Position numbers and translations under genes: made by a program. A stretch of 64,000 nucleotides of DNA, taken from positions 1 through 64,000 of the forward strand of contig CAMJZV010000012.1 of assembly GCA_946410305.1 (NCBI GenBank), written 5' to 3'. Shown piece after piece: positions 51,198-61,251 of this stretch. This DNA comes from an uncultured Prevotellaceae bacterium (GTDB taxonomy: Bacteria > Bacteroidota > Bacteroidia > Bacteroidales > Bacteroidaceae). The notes under the pieces were generated by a model that made no database searches, was not told the DNA's origin, and was given only the letters and a program-made list of their open reading frames with translations. How positions within the stretch are numbered: position 1 is the stretch's first letter; each line of letters starts with the position of its first letter.

Positions 51198-54100
51198 TTA
51201 CTTATTACCCTTAAGTATTTTCTCGTAGTAGGTCTTACCCTCTGCCTTAACGGTAACGATATACATACCATCAGACAAAGAACCAGTGGTAATGGTTGCT
51301 CCTGTACCCAGGTCGCTGACATCCAGTACCGTTACGCCGCCCATATTGGTCAGCGTCAGGCTACTGATATTCTTACCTCCAGTATTGACCGTGATATAAC
51401 CGCTGCCAATAGAAATGAACAGGTCTTTGTTCACCTCACTCATGCCAGTGGTCTCATTGCCTAAGGTCAGCTTCGTAGGTGCGAACCAAGTACCACAGTT
51501 GTCGGACACGAAGGTTACGTGCTCAGCAACAGTAAAGTACTGCTCGCTATCCTTGTTGTAAGCCATGAAGGTAATATCCTCACCACCGTCACCACAGACG
51601 TTCATCATCAGGCGACCTTTTATCCACTGACCTACGCCACGGCACTCGTCACCTGCGAAGGCTGCTACGACAAACTCTCCGTCGTCAGACTTCACGCCAT
51701 CGACATAGAATTCAGCGAACAGCGGCATGATATTTGGATAAGCATACTTGTCGTTAGTCCACGGACTACCAATGAACAAGTTGCGCTTGCCAATGTGGTT
51801 GACAGCATTCGAAACGATATTGGTATTGAACTGGATATCAGCGGCTGTAGCAGTATGGAAGTGATAACCCTGACCAGGTTTCAGACCCTGTAAGTCACCA
51901 TTCCAAGTCTCTCCATCATAGACTGCAGTACCGTCATTGCCGACAATCTCGTCGCCAATAGAAGCCTCGAAGTATTCCAAAGCCTCATTCACTGTCATGA
52001 CCTGATTCAGTGGATAGCCTATCCAGTTCCAACCAGCCTTCACACTAACAGTATTCTCGTTGGCATTGAGCTCGTAGCCATTGAGAGTCTGATCAGTATC
52101 TGCCTTCACCTTAATCTTATAACCTACAGCAGGCTGCAGCTCGGTAAGTCCACCAACTAAACCAAGGGCAGGATCGTTGATAACCTCACTGGTCTGGCTG
52201 ACGATACGCTCCACATTGGCAGCAATGCCATCAGTAAAGTCTGCAATAGAAACTGCATTCTCCCAGTTGTGAGAGATCCACTTCCATCCGGTAAAGTTGT
52301 AACCAATAGTAGACTTCTTCAGCTCGTAGTTGAACTCGGCAACCTCACTGGGCTTCAGATCCTTACCTTCAGCAATGGCCTTGAGGGTCACATTGTCGCT
52401 GGTAATTACAATGGGCTCATCAGTCTTGTAAGTCCGCACTGATTCACCAGCCTCAGCAGGATCGCTTCCGTCTAATGTGTACTTGATGACAGCATCCTCA
52501 GTCTCGCAAGACAGCTGGATCTTCTCACCGTTATACAGCTTAGAACCAGAAACACGCGATGCTCTCGGAGCGATGGTGAACAGCTTCTCAGCTTCCTTCA
52601 CGTTGACTGTCAGTGTGTCACGTACATCGGTACCCACTACGTTGAAGGCCAACTTCGTAGAACCAGGCAACTCACCAGTAATAACCAGTTCAGCCTGACC
52701 GTTCTCGTCGAGTGTCAGTACCGGGAGATCTGTCGTAGCCACCAGTTCTGACAGCGATTCTACACTAATCTTCTGACCCTTAGCGGCTTCATTTGGCCAA
52801 CCGGCAACCGTTATCGTACGAGTCTCACCATACGTCACGTTCACCAAGTCGATATCAGAATCAACTATGATGCGACGTACAACAAGCTCTACGGCAAAGT
52901 CCTGAGATTTATCATCCTGCATGGAAATTCCTGCATAACTCTTCACAGCTTTTTTAACGGTAAGTTGTAATCCATCGCCAGAAGGCAGTTCCTCATTGAA
53001 TTTGAAGAAGACCTTTGAGGCATAAGTCTGCGAAGCTCCCTTATAGGCTTCCTCCTCATTGAGCAGCTGTATCTCACCCTCTACGGTATTACCGTTTTGA
53101 GTGACATTGAAGTTGTAAGGTATCAGCGTTTCAGGATCCATATACATATTGAACGTGATCTCGACACCTTCGCTAGAAGCCTTCACATTCTGCACTTCGG
53201 GCTTCGACGTCCGCGTCATAGGCAGATTGATATCCAACTGCGGGGGAGGAACAGGTAGCCATTCACTCTTAGTCTGCAGATAGCCTTCCTTCTCCAAACG
53301 TACCTGCCAGAGTCCATTAGGCACATCCCACTGGTACATACCGTTCTCGTCAGTGAACTGTGGGTTCACCTGAGCATAGTCCTCGGCATTCCACAGGTTC
53401 TCTACCCAGTACGACTCTCCGTACATGTCCTTCTTCTCTTCCTTATAATAGATAGAAGCGGTAACACCCTGCAGACGGTTGCTGCTGACAGCCTCATAGA
53501 CATAACCCGACGGGTCGAGGATGGGGTTAGAGTGCTCAATACCCTCATCATCCTTGTCCTCACTGAGCGTCTGCTGCTGACCATTAATCAGATACTTCAC
53601 CTTGACAGCTGTAGGCAATGCCCATGACGAATAGCGCTGGGAAACAACCCATATCTGTTTCTTTACGTTATACTGAGCATCCAGGATGTCATAGCTGTTG
53701 TTGTTCTTATAGACAATAAGCTGCACGCCAGTCACCTCCTCTGGATTTCTGGTAAAGGAGATGGTAAACGTAAAGTCCGTCGTGGTATAGAACATATAAG
53801 AAGCGGGATTGACCTTCTTCTCTATCATATCCCAGTCAACCTTAACGGTCTTTCCTAACCAGCCATTGTAGAAGGACATATTGACTCCCTTAGCCAGGAT
53901 GGCATTCTCATCGAGCGTTACCGTCTTGGTATCCGTGAGCAGCTCAGCCTTTTCAGGAGTAACGACACGTGCATAGACTGGATGTTCAGCCTTGTCAGTA
54001 GCATCATCTACCAGAGTACACTGCATCGACCACTTGCCGTTTGCTTTTACCGTTGTCTTACCCATGAGCATGTCATCGACATAGACATATACGTCAGACT

Positions 54101-57100
54101 TGGCGATAGCCGTACCTGATGCAGTAAACTGAGGTGTAGCAATCGTTGCGGGTACATTGATGGTGACACCCTTCACCGTTGTCTGTGCCGAGCCGATAGG
54201 CTGCAGCACCTTCTTGCCACCAATGTTGAAACAGACGCTGGCACTGGGTTCATAGGTTCCTTCCTTGGTCGGGATGACGCAGAAGCGAACCTGCTCCTTT
54301 GACGTGCCGATGGGCACGATCAACTGCTTGCCATTGAGTGTATAGCTGGTAAGATTCTTACCAAGCATCACTGAGTTGTCGACAAATTCGCAATCGTCTG
54401 TCAGATTAACAATCAGTTCAACATTGCTTACCTTTCCAGCATAGGCATCCTTGAAGTCTACCTGTCCGCGCAGGGTCAGATACTGTCCGGCAGTCACCTG
54501 ACTCTTATTGGCTGAGAATGAGGTGTTGACACTGGTATAGTATAGCTTAGTCTCGTCCAGATAAGGAACTTTCGCGATATTGACTACAGTCCAATCGCCA
54601 CTCTTGACGGTGACGTTGTTTCTGACATAGTCCACACCATTGCGCAGTCCACTCTCAGCAAACTGTGACAGTTGTCCTACGGTATTGAAGAGCTGGCTGT
54701 TGGCCATGGTCACCAGTGTATAGTTACCATCCTTCAACTCATCGATGACGAGGTTGTTGCCATTGTACTCGTAACGCTTCACAAACTGTCCGTTGGCATC
54801 GTAGAGGATACCCACACAAGCGCCACTGTTCTCCGTCTGTCCGTAAGTAGCCTGAATGCCGCCCAGCTGCTTGATGAAGAAGGTCACATTAGCCTTGTCA
54901 TGATTATCCACGATGGCATTGACCGTCACTGGCATGAACTTCTGGTTCTTGCTCGTTGCGGTAAGGATAAGCAGTGTGCCATGTTCCAGCTTGTCCTGCA
55001 TGACAATCTTAGACTCCTGGAAGCTCAGATCTGTCAGCATCTCACCAGTAGTAGCCTTGACCACGGTATAGGTCACATTGGCCACATCGTCATAGTCTTT
55101 CTGCTCACCATTGAGCGTCTGATAGGTCAACGTGAGATTGATGGTCGTACCATTGATGTCGCGCAGGGCGAAATTATCAATGACTTGCTCACTCAAAGTC
55201 TCAAAGGTCTTTGTCTCGCTGATATATCCCACCTTCGAGGCAGTAATCTCTGTCGGTGCGACATAGACATCTTCCTTCAACGACCATTTACCCTCGGCAT
55301 CCGTCTTAGCGGTGTACGTCTTGGAATATTTACCGTTGATGGTCTGCGACACGGCAACGATAGCACCAGGTAAAGCAACCAAATTATCCTCAGTGGACTT
55401 ATTATAGTCAATAACAGTACCCGTAATGGCCAACTTAGGCAGTGCTTTCAGCGTTACCTGGATGTCACCATCTTCCACTTTATGGGAGCCACCCTCTGGC
55501 AACTGATACTGCATAGCTAAATCCTCAGAAAGGGTCACACTGTACTGTACGACATTGCCCTTCAAGAGATTCTTGATCGTTTCACCCTGTGCCAAGAAGT
55601 TACCTGCAGCATCTGACCATGTGATAGTGGTCTGGCCAGTAACATCGGTATCACCTGCAAACACTGTCAGCGTGACATTCTGTGGAGTTTCCAGGCTCTC
55701 GAAAGTCTTAGAGACGTTCTCGTTCTTCACTTCAACATTCTCGATTGTTCCAAGAACTTCACCTTTTGCATTCTTCAGGTAGATGTTCCAGGTAGTGTTC
55801 TTGATGATACTGTTGAAAGTGTAAGTAAGGCTATTGGTCATCACGTAGCGCAGAGACTGGCCACTCTTTGTGTTGACTGCTTCCAGATACATATCTTTAT
55901 AGAGAGATGCGTCAGTTCCTTCAGGCAGATTTATCTGCAAATCGCGCACATCAGTACCCAACGGACGGATTTGCAGTCCTTGGCCTATCAGGTCTTTCCA
56001 TACCTCGGCATTCTCATAAAGAGACAATGAAGCTGCAGGAACAAAGACCGTCACCTGTTTGACAATGCTCTGAGAATCATCACCGAAAGCCAAACTACTG
56101 ATATCCGGCGGGGTGACCGCATGAAGGTTGATGGCCGTCAGACTGGAACAACCATTAAAGGCATTATCTCCAATGGCACCAATGCTGGCCGGAAGACTAA
56201 TAGTATTCAACTGGGTATAACCACTGAAGGCATACTCCCTCACGACTTTCATACCCGTTGTTCGGCTTACATCAAGCGAAGTCAGATTCGGACAGTTAGC
56301 AACTATTGAACTGGCATCCCATTCACCTACCTCACCAATTAAGATAGCAGAAATAACCTGACCAAGGTTGTCACTTGTTGCTTTATAGGCTGCACTCCAG
56401 ACATCACCTGGCGTAAAGTCGTCAAGCATCAGTTCACCATCGACAAACAAGTTGGTACCTGGGTTGCCAGGACTGGTGGGCTTGAACTCAAAAACAGCAG
56501 TCAAAGTGACATTTCGTTCAGGCATCACGAACTCCAGTTCACGCTGCGTAGAAATCCTCTTGCCATCAATCTGCCACTCCTTGAAGACATAGCCAATCTT
56601 GTTGCTATACGGATATATCCACGTTGGCTTGCCTGCCTCCTTTTTACTAACTTTAGGCTGGTCAAAATAACCAGCTCTAGCAGGCTGACTTTCCAGCGTC
56701 AACTTATAGCTATTCTCTGCCGAAGCAGGGTCTCCCGGGTTAGCAGGGTTGAACTCGTAGACAGCCACCATGTTGACATCTTTCTGAGGCATAGTATAGC
56801 TGAAATACTGGTCGGTTGACACAATCTCTCCATTGGCAGTCCAATACTTGAAGCGATAGTTGTTCCAAGAATATGTCTCCAACATGACATTATTGCCGGC
56901 AATCTGCTGAGAGGTCCCCTGAGGATAGTAATACACATTGTTCTTTGCATTCGTGCTGACAGTCAGGTTATAAGCCTCGAAAGTTGCAGAAGAATCTGGT
57001 GTATAGAGGAAATTGAATCCGTAAAAACCTAACTTCGAGCCACTGGCATAGATCTTATAGGTGCTGCCAGCCTTGACAGGGAAACCATACAGGCCACGAT

Positions 57101-57551
57101 ACTGCTCATCAACAGTCAGTCCGTTGTAGCCTTCCATAGCCACCTCGTCCTCAAGGACATACAACATCTTATTAGCATTCTGTACTACGCCGACATTGAT
57201 GTAGCCATTGTAGTTAGGACGGATGATGTACACGGTACCACCATCGCTTCTGCCATTCACACCGTTACCAGGAACGTAGGCCTCGAAGCCATTAACTGAA
57301 TTATCCCAATTCGCTTCATAAAAGTCATTGTCACAGGCAACACCAAAGGTCAATGTAGCAACAGTGCCGTCAATGAGCGAGCCACTCTCGTCGAACACGT
57401 AGCCACCAATGTTCTTCGTATCACCAGCTATATGTGTTTCGCCGCCCTGCACGTAGTATCCTGACGTGTAGGTCACCATCTCCTGACCATCCTGGGCGAA
57501 AAGCCCAAGATGGAAGAGACAGATGGCGAATATGCTTAATAGTCTGTTCAT
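51198..57551 (-). CDS. Very large secreted multi-domain surface protein (2,117 aa)
   Basis: A signal peptide (MNRLLSIFAICLFHLGLFAQ) is followed by two divergent InlB-like repeats (FKYWTANGEIVST; FKEWQIDGKRIST). BspA-type leucine-rich repeats come next (about 410-510: YAFSGYTQLNTISLPASIG, NAFNGCSSLTAINLH), then carboxypeptidase-regulatory-like beta domains (about 707-790 and later: ITGTVIDYNKSTEDN). A CHB_HEX_C-type domain (about 1,664-1,740: IKYTLDGSDPAEAGE) precedes a GDECRGVGQW domain (about 1,930-2,040). The type-A sorting tail is DGMYIVTVKAEGKTYYEKIL. It is predicted to be exported and surface-attached. BspA-type repeats in oral Bacteroidota bind host matrix proteins; the ligand here is unknown. 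It starts 39 nt after the upstream stop. Confidence 0.82.
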   Translation of the reverse strand: MNRLLSIFAICLFHLGLFAQDGQEMVTYTSGYYVQGGETHIAGDTKNIGGYVFDESGSLIDGTVATLTFGVACDNDFYEANWDNSVNGFEAYVPGNGVNGRSDGGTVYIIRPNYNGYINVGVVQNANKMLYVLEDEVAMEGYNGLTVDEQYRGLYGFPVKAGSTYKIYASGSKLGFYGFNFLYTPDSSATFEAYNLTVSTNAKNNVYYYPQGTSQQIAGNNVMLETYSWNNYRFKYWTANGEIVSTDQYFSYTMPQKDVNMVAVYEFNPANPGDPASAENSYKLTLESQPARAGYFDQPKVSKKEAGKPTWIYPYSNKIGYVFKEWQIDGKRISTQRELEFVMPERNVTLTAVFEFKPTSPGNPGTNLFVDGELMLDDFTPGDVWSAAYKATSDNLGQVISAILIGEVGEWDASSIVANCPNLTSLDVSRTTGMKVVREYAFSGYTQLNTISLPASIGAIGDNAFNGCSSLTAINLHAVTPPDISSLAFGDDSQSIVKQVTVFVPAASLSLYENAEVWKDLIGQGLQIRPLGTDVRDLQINLPEGTDASLYKDMYLEAVNTKSGQSLRYVMTNSLTYTFNSIIKNTTWNIYLKNAKGEVLGTIENVEVKNENVSKTFESLETPQNVTLTVFAGDTDVTGQTTITWSDAAGNFLAQGETIKNLLKGNVVQYSVTLSEDLAMQYQLPEGGSHKVEDGDIQVTLKALPKLAITGTVIDYNKSTEDNLVALPGAIVAVSQTINGKYSKTYTAKTDAEGKWSLKEDVYVAPTEITASKVGYISETKTFETLSEQVIDNFALRDINGTTINLTLTYQTLNGEQKDYDDVANVTYTVVKATTGEMLTDLSFQESKIVMQDKLEHGTLLILTATSKNQKFMPVTVNAIVDNHDKANVTFFIKQLGGIQATYGQTENSGACVGILYDANGQFVKRYEYNGNNLVIDELKDGNYTLVTMANSQLFNTVGQLSQFAESGLRNGVDYVRNNVTVKSGDWTVVNIAKVPYLDETKLYYTSVNTSFSANKSQVTAGQYLTLRGQVDFKDAYAGKVSNVELIVNLTDDCEFVDNSVMLGKNLTSYTLNGKQLIVPIGTSKEQVRFCVIPTKEGTYEPSASVCFNIGGKKVLQPIGSAQTTVKGVTINVPATIATPQFTASGTAIAKSDVYVYVDDMLMGKTTVKANGKWSMQCTLVDDATDKAEHPVYARVVTPEKAELLTDTKTVTLDENAILAKGVNMSFYNGWLGKTVKVDWDMIEKKVNPASYMFYTTTDFTFTISFTRNPEEVTGVQLIVYKNNNSYDILDAQYNVKKQIWVVSQRYSSWALPTAVKVKYLINGQQQTLSEDKDDEGIEHSNPILDPSGYVYEAVSSNRLQGVTASIYYKEEKKDMYGESYWVENLWNAEDYAQVNPQFTDENGMYQWDVPNGLWQVRLEKEGYLQTKSEWLPVPPPQLDINLPMTRTSKPEVQNVKASSEGVEITFNMYMDPETLIPYNFNVTQNGNTVEGEIQLLNEEEAYKGASQTYASKVFFKFNEELPSGDGLQLTVKKAVKSYAGISMQDDKSQDFAVELVVRRIIVDSDIDLVNVTYGETRTITVAGWPNEAAKGQKISVESLSELVATTDLPVLTLDENGQAELVITGELPGSTKLAFNVVGTDVRDTLTVNVKEAEKLFTIAPRASRVSGSKLYNGEKIQLSCETEDAVIKYTLDGSDPAEAGESVRTYKTDEPIVITSDNVTLKAIAEGKDLKPSEVAEFNYELKKSTIGYNFTGWKWISHNWENAVSIADFTDGIAANVERIVSQTSEVINDPALGLVGGLTELQPAVGYKIKVKADTDQTLNGYELNANENTVSVKAGWNWIGYPLNQVMTVNEALEYFEASIGDEIVGNDGTAVYDGETWNGDLQGLKPGQGYHFHTATAADIQFNTNIVSNAVNHIGKRNLFIGSPWTNDKYAYPNIMPLFAEFYVDGVKSDDGEFVVAAFAGDECRGVGQWIKGRLMMNVCGDGGEDITFMAYNKDSEQYFTVAEHVTFVSDNCGTWFAPTKLTLGNETTGMSEVNKDLFISIGSGYITVNTGGKNISSLTLTNMGGVTVLDVSDLGTGATITTGSLSDGMYIVTVKAEGKTYYEKILKGNK

Positions 57552-57590
57552 AACTTCTGAATTTTGACGTTATTAACTATTAATGACGAT

Positions 57591-60500
57591 TTACTTAACA
57601 ACGGTCTTCTTGCCGTCCTGGATAAAGATACCCTTGGCAGGAGCGTTGACACGCTGACCGTTCAGATTATACCAGTTACCAGCATCCTTGCCGTTACCAG
57701 CAACACCCTTGATACCTGTTACATCACCATTGCCGAAGCGAACAGCGAAGCGGCCCTCGATGACGCCCTTGGTAGCCTGGAAAGTGTAGCCCTCGGTGCC
57801 ATCAAGACGAATCTCAGAACCTGTCTCGCGGTCGATGAGGTAAACCTCACCCTCTACCTTCGTGTTCAGTGCGATGGTGTAGCTACCGGCAGTACCGATG
57901 CTCAGGCCCAGCTCAACGATACCATCTGACAGCGGGCGATTGTTGATAGCATAGCGCAGACCACCCACAGTGGTGAAGAGCTGTGCGGCAGAAGCCTCAG
58001 GACTCATGAACTTCGAAGCATCGCGACCAGCCTCATAGTCCATCTTAGCCGTAGCATCGAAGACAATGCGTGTGCGGTCACCCAAATTCTCCTCGCTACC
58101 GCTGAGCAGCAGGTTGAAGACATAGCGCTCACTGTTGGCAGCAGCACGTCTACTAATATTTTCTGGCATTTCCTCTCTGACGTTCAGGTCATTCTGACGA
58201 TACTCCTTCTTGAAGACAATGCTCTCCTGATCAACCGGACGCTGGATGAAGAAGGCCTGTCCAGGATTCAGGATGTAGTTATCATCACCTGGCGTATAAG
58301 CCTCGTAAACCCAGTTGTAACCATTCCAAATAGTAATAGGAGCAGTGGTCTGCATACCACGGATGTCATAGAATGCAGGATACGGGTTACCAATGAGGTT
58401 CCAGCTGCGACTCTGGCTAAACTCGCTGATGTACTCGTTGAGTTCTACCGTTACGTCGTTGCTCTTGAAGATATTGTTCTTGTTGCTGTTGTTCAGAGCA
58501 GGTACGATAAAGTAGTTATAGCTATATTCCTGGTCTCCGTCTGCACTCTGCCAGATGTAACCCTTACCGGCCTCCAGCGTGCTCTCAGCATCCATGTCAA
58601 CCCATGTCTCTCCCATCTTACCGTCGGCACGGTTCTTACCGTCGTAGCGGCGGATAACCAATGGGGCATTGCTCTGCGTCAAGTTCGTGATGTCGCTGAC
58701 CTTCACGTCGAACGGGAAGGAGATAAAGTCCCACTGGTAGGTATTAGTACGCAACTCTACAAGCACATTGTCAGCACGCATTGGCGTGTTAGCAATCAGT
58801 GACGCATTTGAATAGCGATACCATTCATAACTTCCAGTCTCACTATTGTAGTGTCTGTAATAATTGTTCGGAGCCCATACCATGCCGAAACTATTTATTG
58901 ACATGATGCTCTCTCCATTCATTGTCAAGGCACCATAAGCTCCCGAATTATTACCTAGACCAATACTTACATTGGGTTTGTAGTCTGCATCAAGATTTGA
59001 AGGCCAGTCAATCGTAAGATTTGAACCTACGAAAATATTCTCAGGCATATAGTCGGTACCCTGAATCTGGAAGTACTGCCAGAAGTAAGCATTCTTGTAA
59101 GCCTCTACTGCTATGGCAGGAACATACAGCGTGCACTGGTTTGCATTCCATTCACTCATGATATAGTCATACAATATAATAGGCAAGAAGGTTTTGCATG
59201 TAATGCTCTTCAAGTTTTCACAGTTTCCAAAGGCCCAATTTCCAATAGAATGCAGGCTTTCAGGCAGTGTAATCTCTGTCAGCGAAGAACAACCACAGAA
59301 AGCATATGAACCAATGGTTTGCAAGTTCTTCGGCAGAACAACACTCCTTAAATTTGAACGATAGTAGAACGTCTCATAAGGAATATCCGTGACATCCGTT
59401 TCACCCATGTCAACCGTCTCCAAATTATACATACTCTTGATGGCATTCATATCGTCGTAGTTCAAAGAACCGCTGACTGTCAGGCCAATAACTTCCTGCA
59501 AGGTATAACCCTCATTGGCAATGAGTTCTTGTAAGGTACCTGGTTGTTCAACATTGATTTCCATGTTAACACGTACCTCCTCCGATACAAACTCAACATT
59601 GTATTCCAACCAATTGTTCTGATTACGATAGAAGAAGAATTGCAGATTGTATTTGCCATTCTTATCAACGGTAAACCCAACGTTTGGACCGCCAGCTAAA
59701 CCATCAGCACCATAGTTGATATCCCACGAGTGATTGCCGACAACCTTGAACTCATACAAGATACCTGACTTGAGTGATACATTGTTCTTGTACAGCACGA
59801 AGATACCGTCTTCCACCTCAGTCATATCGTTACTGGGATCATCGGCTTCCCAGTATGAACCGAAGATTTCACTTGAGCCAGCAATGGTCCATACGATATT
59901 CTCATCAGCCTTAACATAGAGGGTAGAGAAAGCATCTGGCATTGTATAGCTCTGAGCACCACCCTCAGCAGTCGAACTGGTTGAGAACATGATATTCTTG
60001 CAAGCAATCTGGTAGTCGCCAGATATCATAGTTGCATCAGCCTGAAGGTTAATAAAGAACAACTCGCCAGAGGTTTCTTTGATCTTCGCATTACTCATCG
60101 AAGAACCTAGCAACTTAATGGTATTGCTCCCTGCGTCAAAGGTACCAGAGACATCATGAGATTTATACAGACGGCTGGCTTTATCAATAATAACATAACC
60201 TTCCTCGTCCACTATCGGTGTAACACCCTGTGGAACCTGGATATCCATCTGGAAGGCAACATAGTCGGTATTGCTGTTCTCCAAGCAGACAGGCAAGGAG
60301 AAGGTACTACCAGCATCTGCTGAAACTGGCGGAACAACTATGTGGTCTGCCTTGGTGATGCTGACCAGATAGCCACCTTGGCAAATTTCAGGTGTTCCCT
60401 TATAGTTCTGCAACTTTCCATAAACCACCACCTCATCACCAACTTGAATCAGGTTCTCGTCAGTAACCTTCTCACCATTCAAACCGTAGGCACGATAAAC

Positions 60501-61226
60501 CATCAAATCATTGCCGTTTGGCGCTTTCATATAGAAAGACATATTACCATAAGAAGTACTTATTTGAGAAATAGAAGATACAACACCGTGAACCTTATAA
60601 TAGTCCTCAGTAACACCTCCTTCTTCCAACTTGCTGATGATATCCAATGCCTGAGCAACATCAATGTCAGCAACTACAGGCGCGCTGCCAGCTACAGAAA
60701 TAACGTCTGAGACATCAGGCATATAATAGGTCTGAGCACCACCCTCAGCAGCCGAACTGGTTGAGAACATGATATTCTTGCAAGAAACCTGGTAGTCGCC
60801 AGATATCATAGTTGCATCAGCCTGAAGGTTAATAAAGAACAACTCGCCAGAGGTTTCCTTGATCTTCACATTACGCATCGAAGAACAGAGAAGCTTGATC
60901 GTATTGCTCTCTGCATCGAAAGTGGCAGAGAAATCGTGAGCACTGTTCAGACGGCTGGTCTTATCGATAACGATAAAACCGTCCTCATCAAAGACAGGCT
61001 TAACACCCTGTGGCACCTGAATATCCATCTGGAAGGCCACATAGTCGGTATTGCTGTTCTCCAGACTAATAGGTAAAGAAAACGCATCTCCTGCCTTAAC
61101 AGACAAGGTGGACATAGTGACTCTGTCTCCTGACCCCATGCTTGTCAAGGACAAGAACGAAGCCATCGTCCTCACGCCGCAAAGCGTGAGGAGGATAGCT
61201 ACCATGATTACAGAAATCTTTTTCAT
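57591..61226 (-). CDS. Secreted protein with two cohesin-like domains, OB-fold, BspA repeats and sorting tail
   Basis: The 1,211-residue protein has a signal peptide (MKKISVIMVAILLTLCGVRTMA). Two near-identical cohesin-like domains (about 28-175 and 299-434) carry VKAGDAFSLPISLENSN, YVAFQMDIQVPQGV and SGELFFINLQADA. They flank an OB-fold-like domain (about 192-295: GDEVVVYGKLQNYKGTPEI). BspA-type leucine-rich repeats follow (about 582-730: YAFCGCSSLTEITLPESLH), then beta domains. The tail is WYNLNGQRVNAPAKG, then IFIQDGKKTVVK. Cohesins bind dockerins; dockerin-like pairs occur in the genes on both sides of this operon. It lies 25 nt after the upstream stop. Whether the cohesin-like folds are true dockerin binders is unproven. 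Confidence 0.8.
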   Translation of the reverse strand: MKKISVIMVAILLTLCGVRTMASFLSLTSMGSGDRVTMSTLSVKAGDAFSLPISLENSNTDYVAFQMDIQVPQGVKPVFDEDGFIVIDKTSRLNSAHDFSATFDAESNTIKLLCSSMRNVKIKETSGELFFINLQADATMISGDYQVSCKNIMFSTSSAAEGGAQTYYMPDVSDVISVAGSAPVVADIDVAQALDIISKLEEGGVTEDYYKVHGVVSSISQISTSYGNMSFYMKAPNGNDLMVYRAYGLNGEKVTDENLIQVGDEVVVYGKLQNYKGTPEICQGGYLVSITKADHIVVPPVSADAGSTFSLPVCLENSNTDYVAFQMDIQVPQGVTPIVDEEGYVIIDKASRLYKSHDVSGTFDAGSNTIKLLGSSMSNAKIKETSGELFFINLQADATMISGDYQIACKNIMFSTSSTAEGGAQSYTMPDAFSTLYVKADENIVWTIAGSSEIFGSYWEADDPSNDMTEVEDGIFVLYKNNVSLKSGILYEFKVVGNHSWDINYGADGLAGGPNVGFTVDKNGKYNLQFFFYRNQNNWLEYNVEFVSEEVRVNMEINVEQPGTLQELIANEGYTLQEVIGLTVSGSLNYDDMNAIKSMYNLETVDMGETDVTDIPYETFYYRSNLRSVVLPKNLQTIGSYAFCGCSSLTEITLPESLHSIGNWAFGNCENLKSITCKTFLPIILYDYIMSEWNANQCTLYVPAIAVEAYKNAYFWQYFQIQGTDYMPENIFVGSNLTIDWPSNLDADYKPNVSIGLGNNSGAYGALTMNGESIMSINSFGMVWAPNNYYRHYNSETGSYEWYRYSNASLIANTPMRADNVLVELRTNTYQWDFISFPFDVKVSDITNLTQSNAPLVIRRYDGKNRADGKMGETWVDMDAESTLEAGKGYIWQSADGDQEYSYNYFIVPALNNSNKNNIFKSNDVTVELNEYISEFSQSRSWNLIGNPYPAFYDIRGMQTTAPITIWNGYNWVYEAYTPGDDNYILNPGQAFFIQRPVDQESIVFKKEYRQNDLNVREEMPENISRRAAANSERYVFNLLLSGSEENLGDRTRIVFDATAKMDYEAGRDASKFMSPEASAAQLFTTVGGLRYAINNRPLSDGIVELGLSIGTAGSYTIALNTKVEGEVYLIDRETGSEIRLDGTEGYTFQATKGVIEGRFAVRFGNGDVTGIKGVAGNGKDAGNWYNLNGQRVNAPAKGIFIQDGKKTVVK
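59925..61110 (-). repeat. Duplicated cohesin-like coding segments (about 780 bp apart)
   Basis: The segments near 59,925-60,330 and 60,700-61,110 share long identical stretches (for example the region coding SGELFFINLQADATMISGDY). This indicates a recent internal duplication of the cohesin-like domain, with the OB-fold domain between copies. Confidence 0.85.
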
Positions 61227-61251
61227 AATAATATAGTTTTAGTTATTGTCG

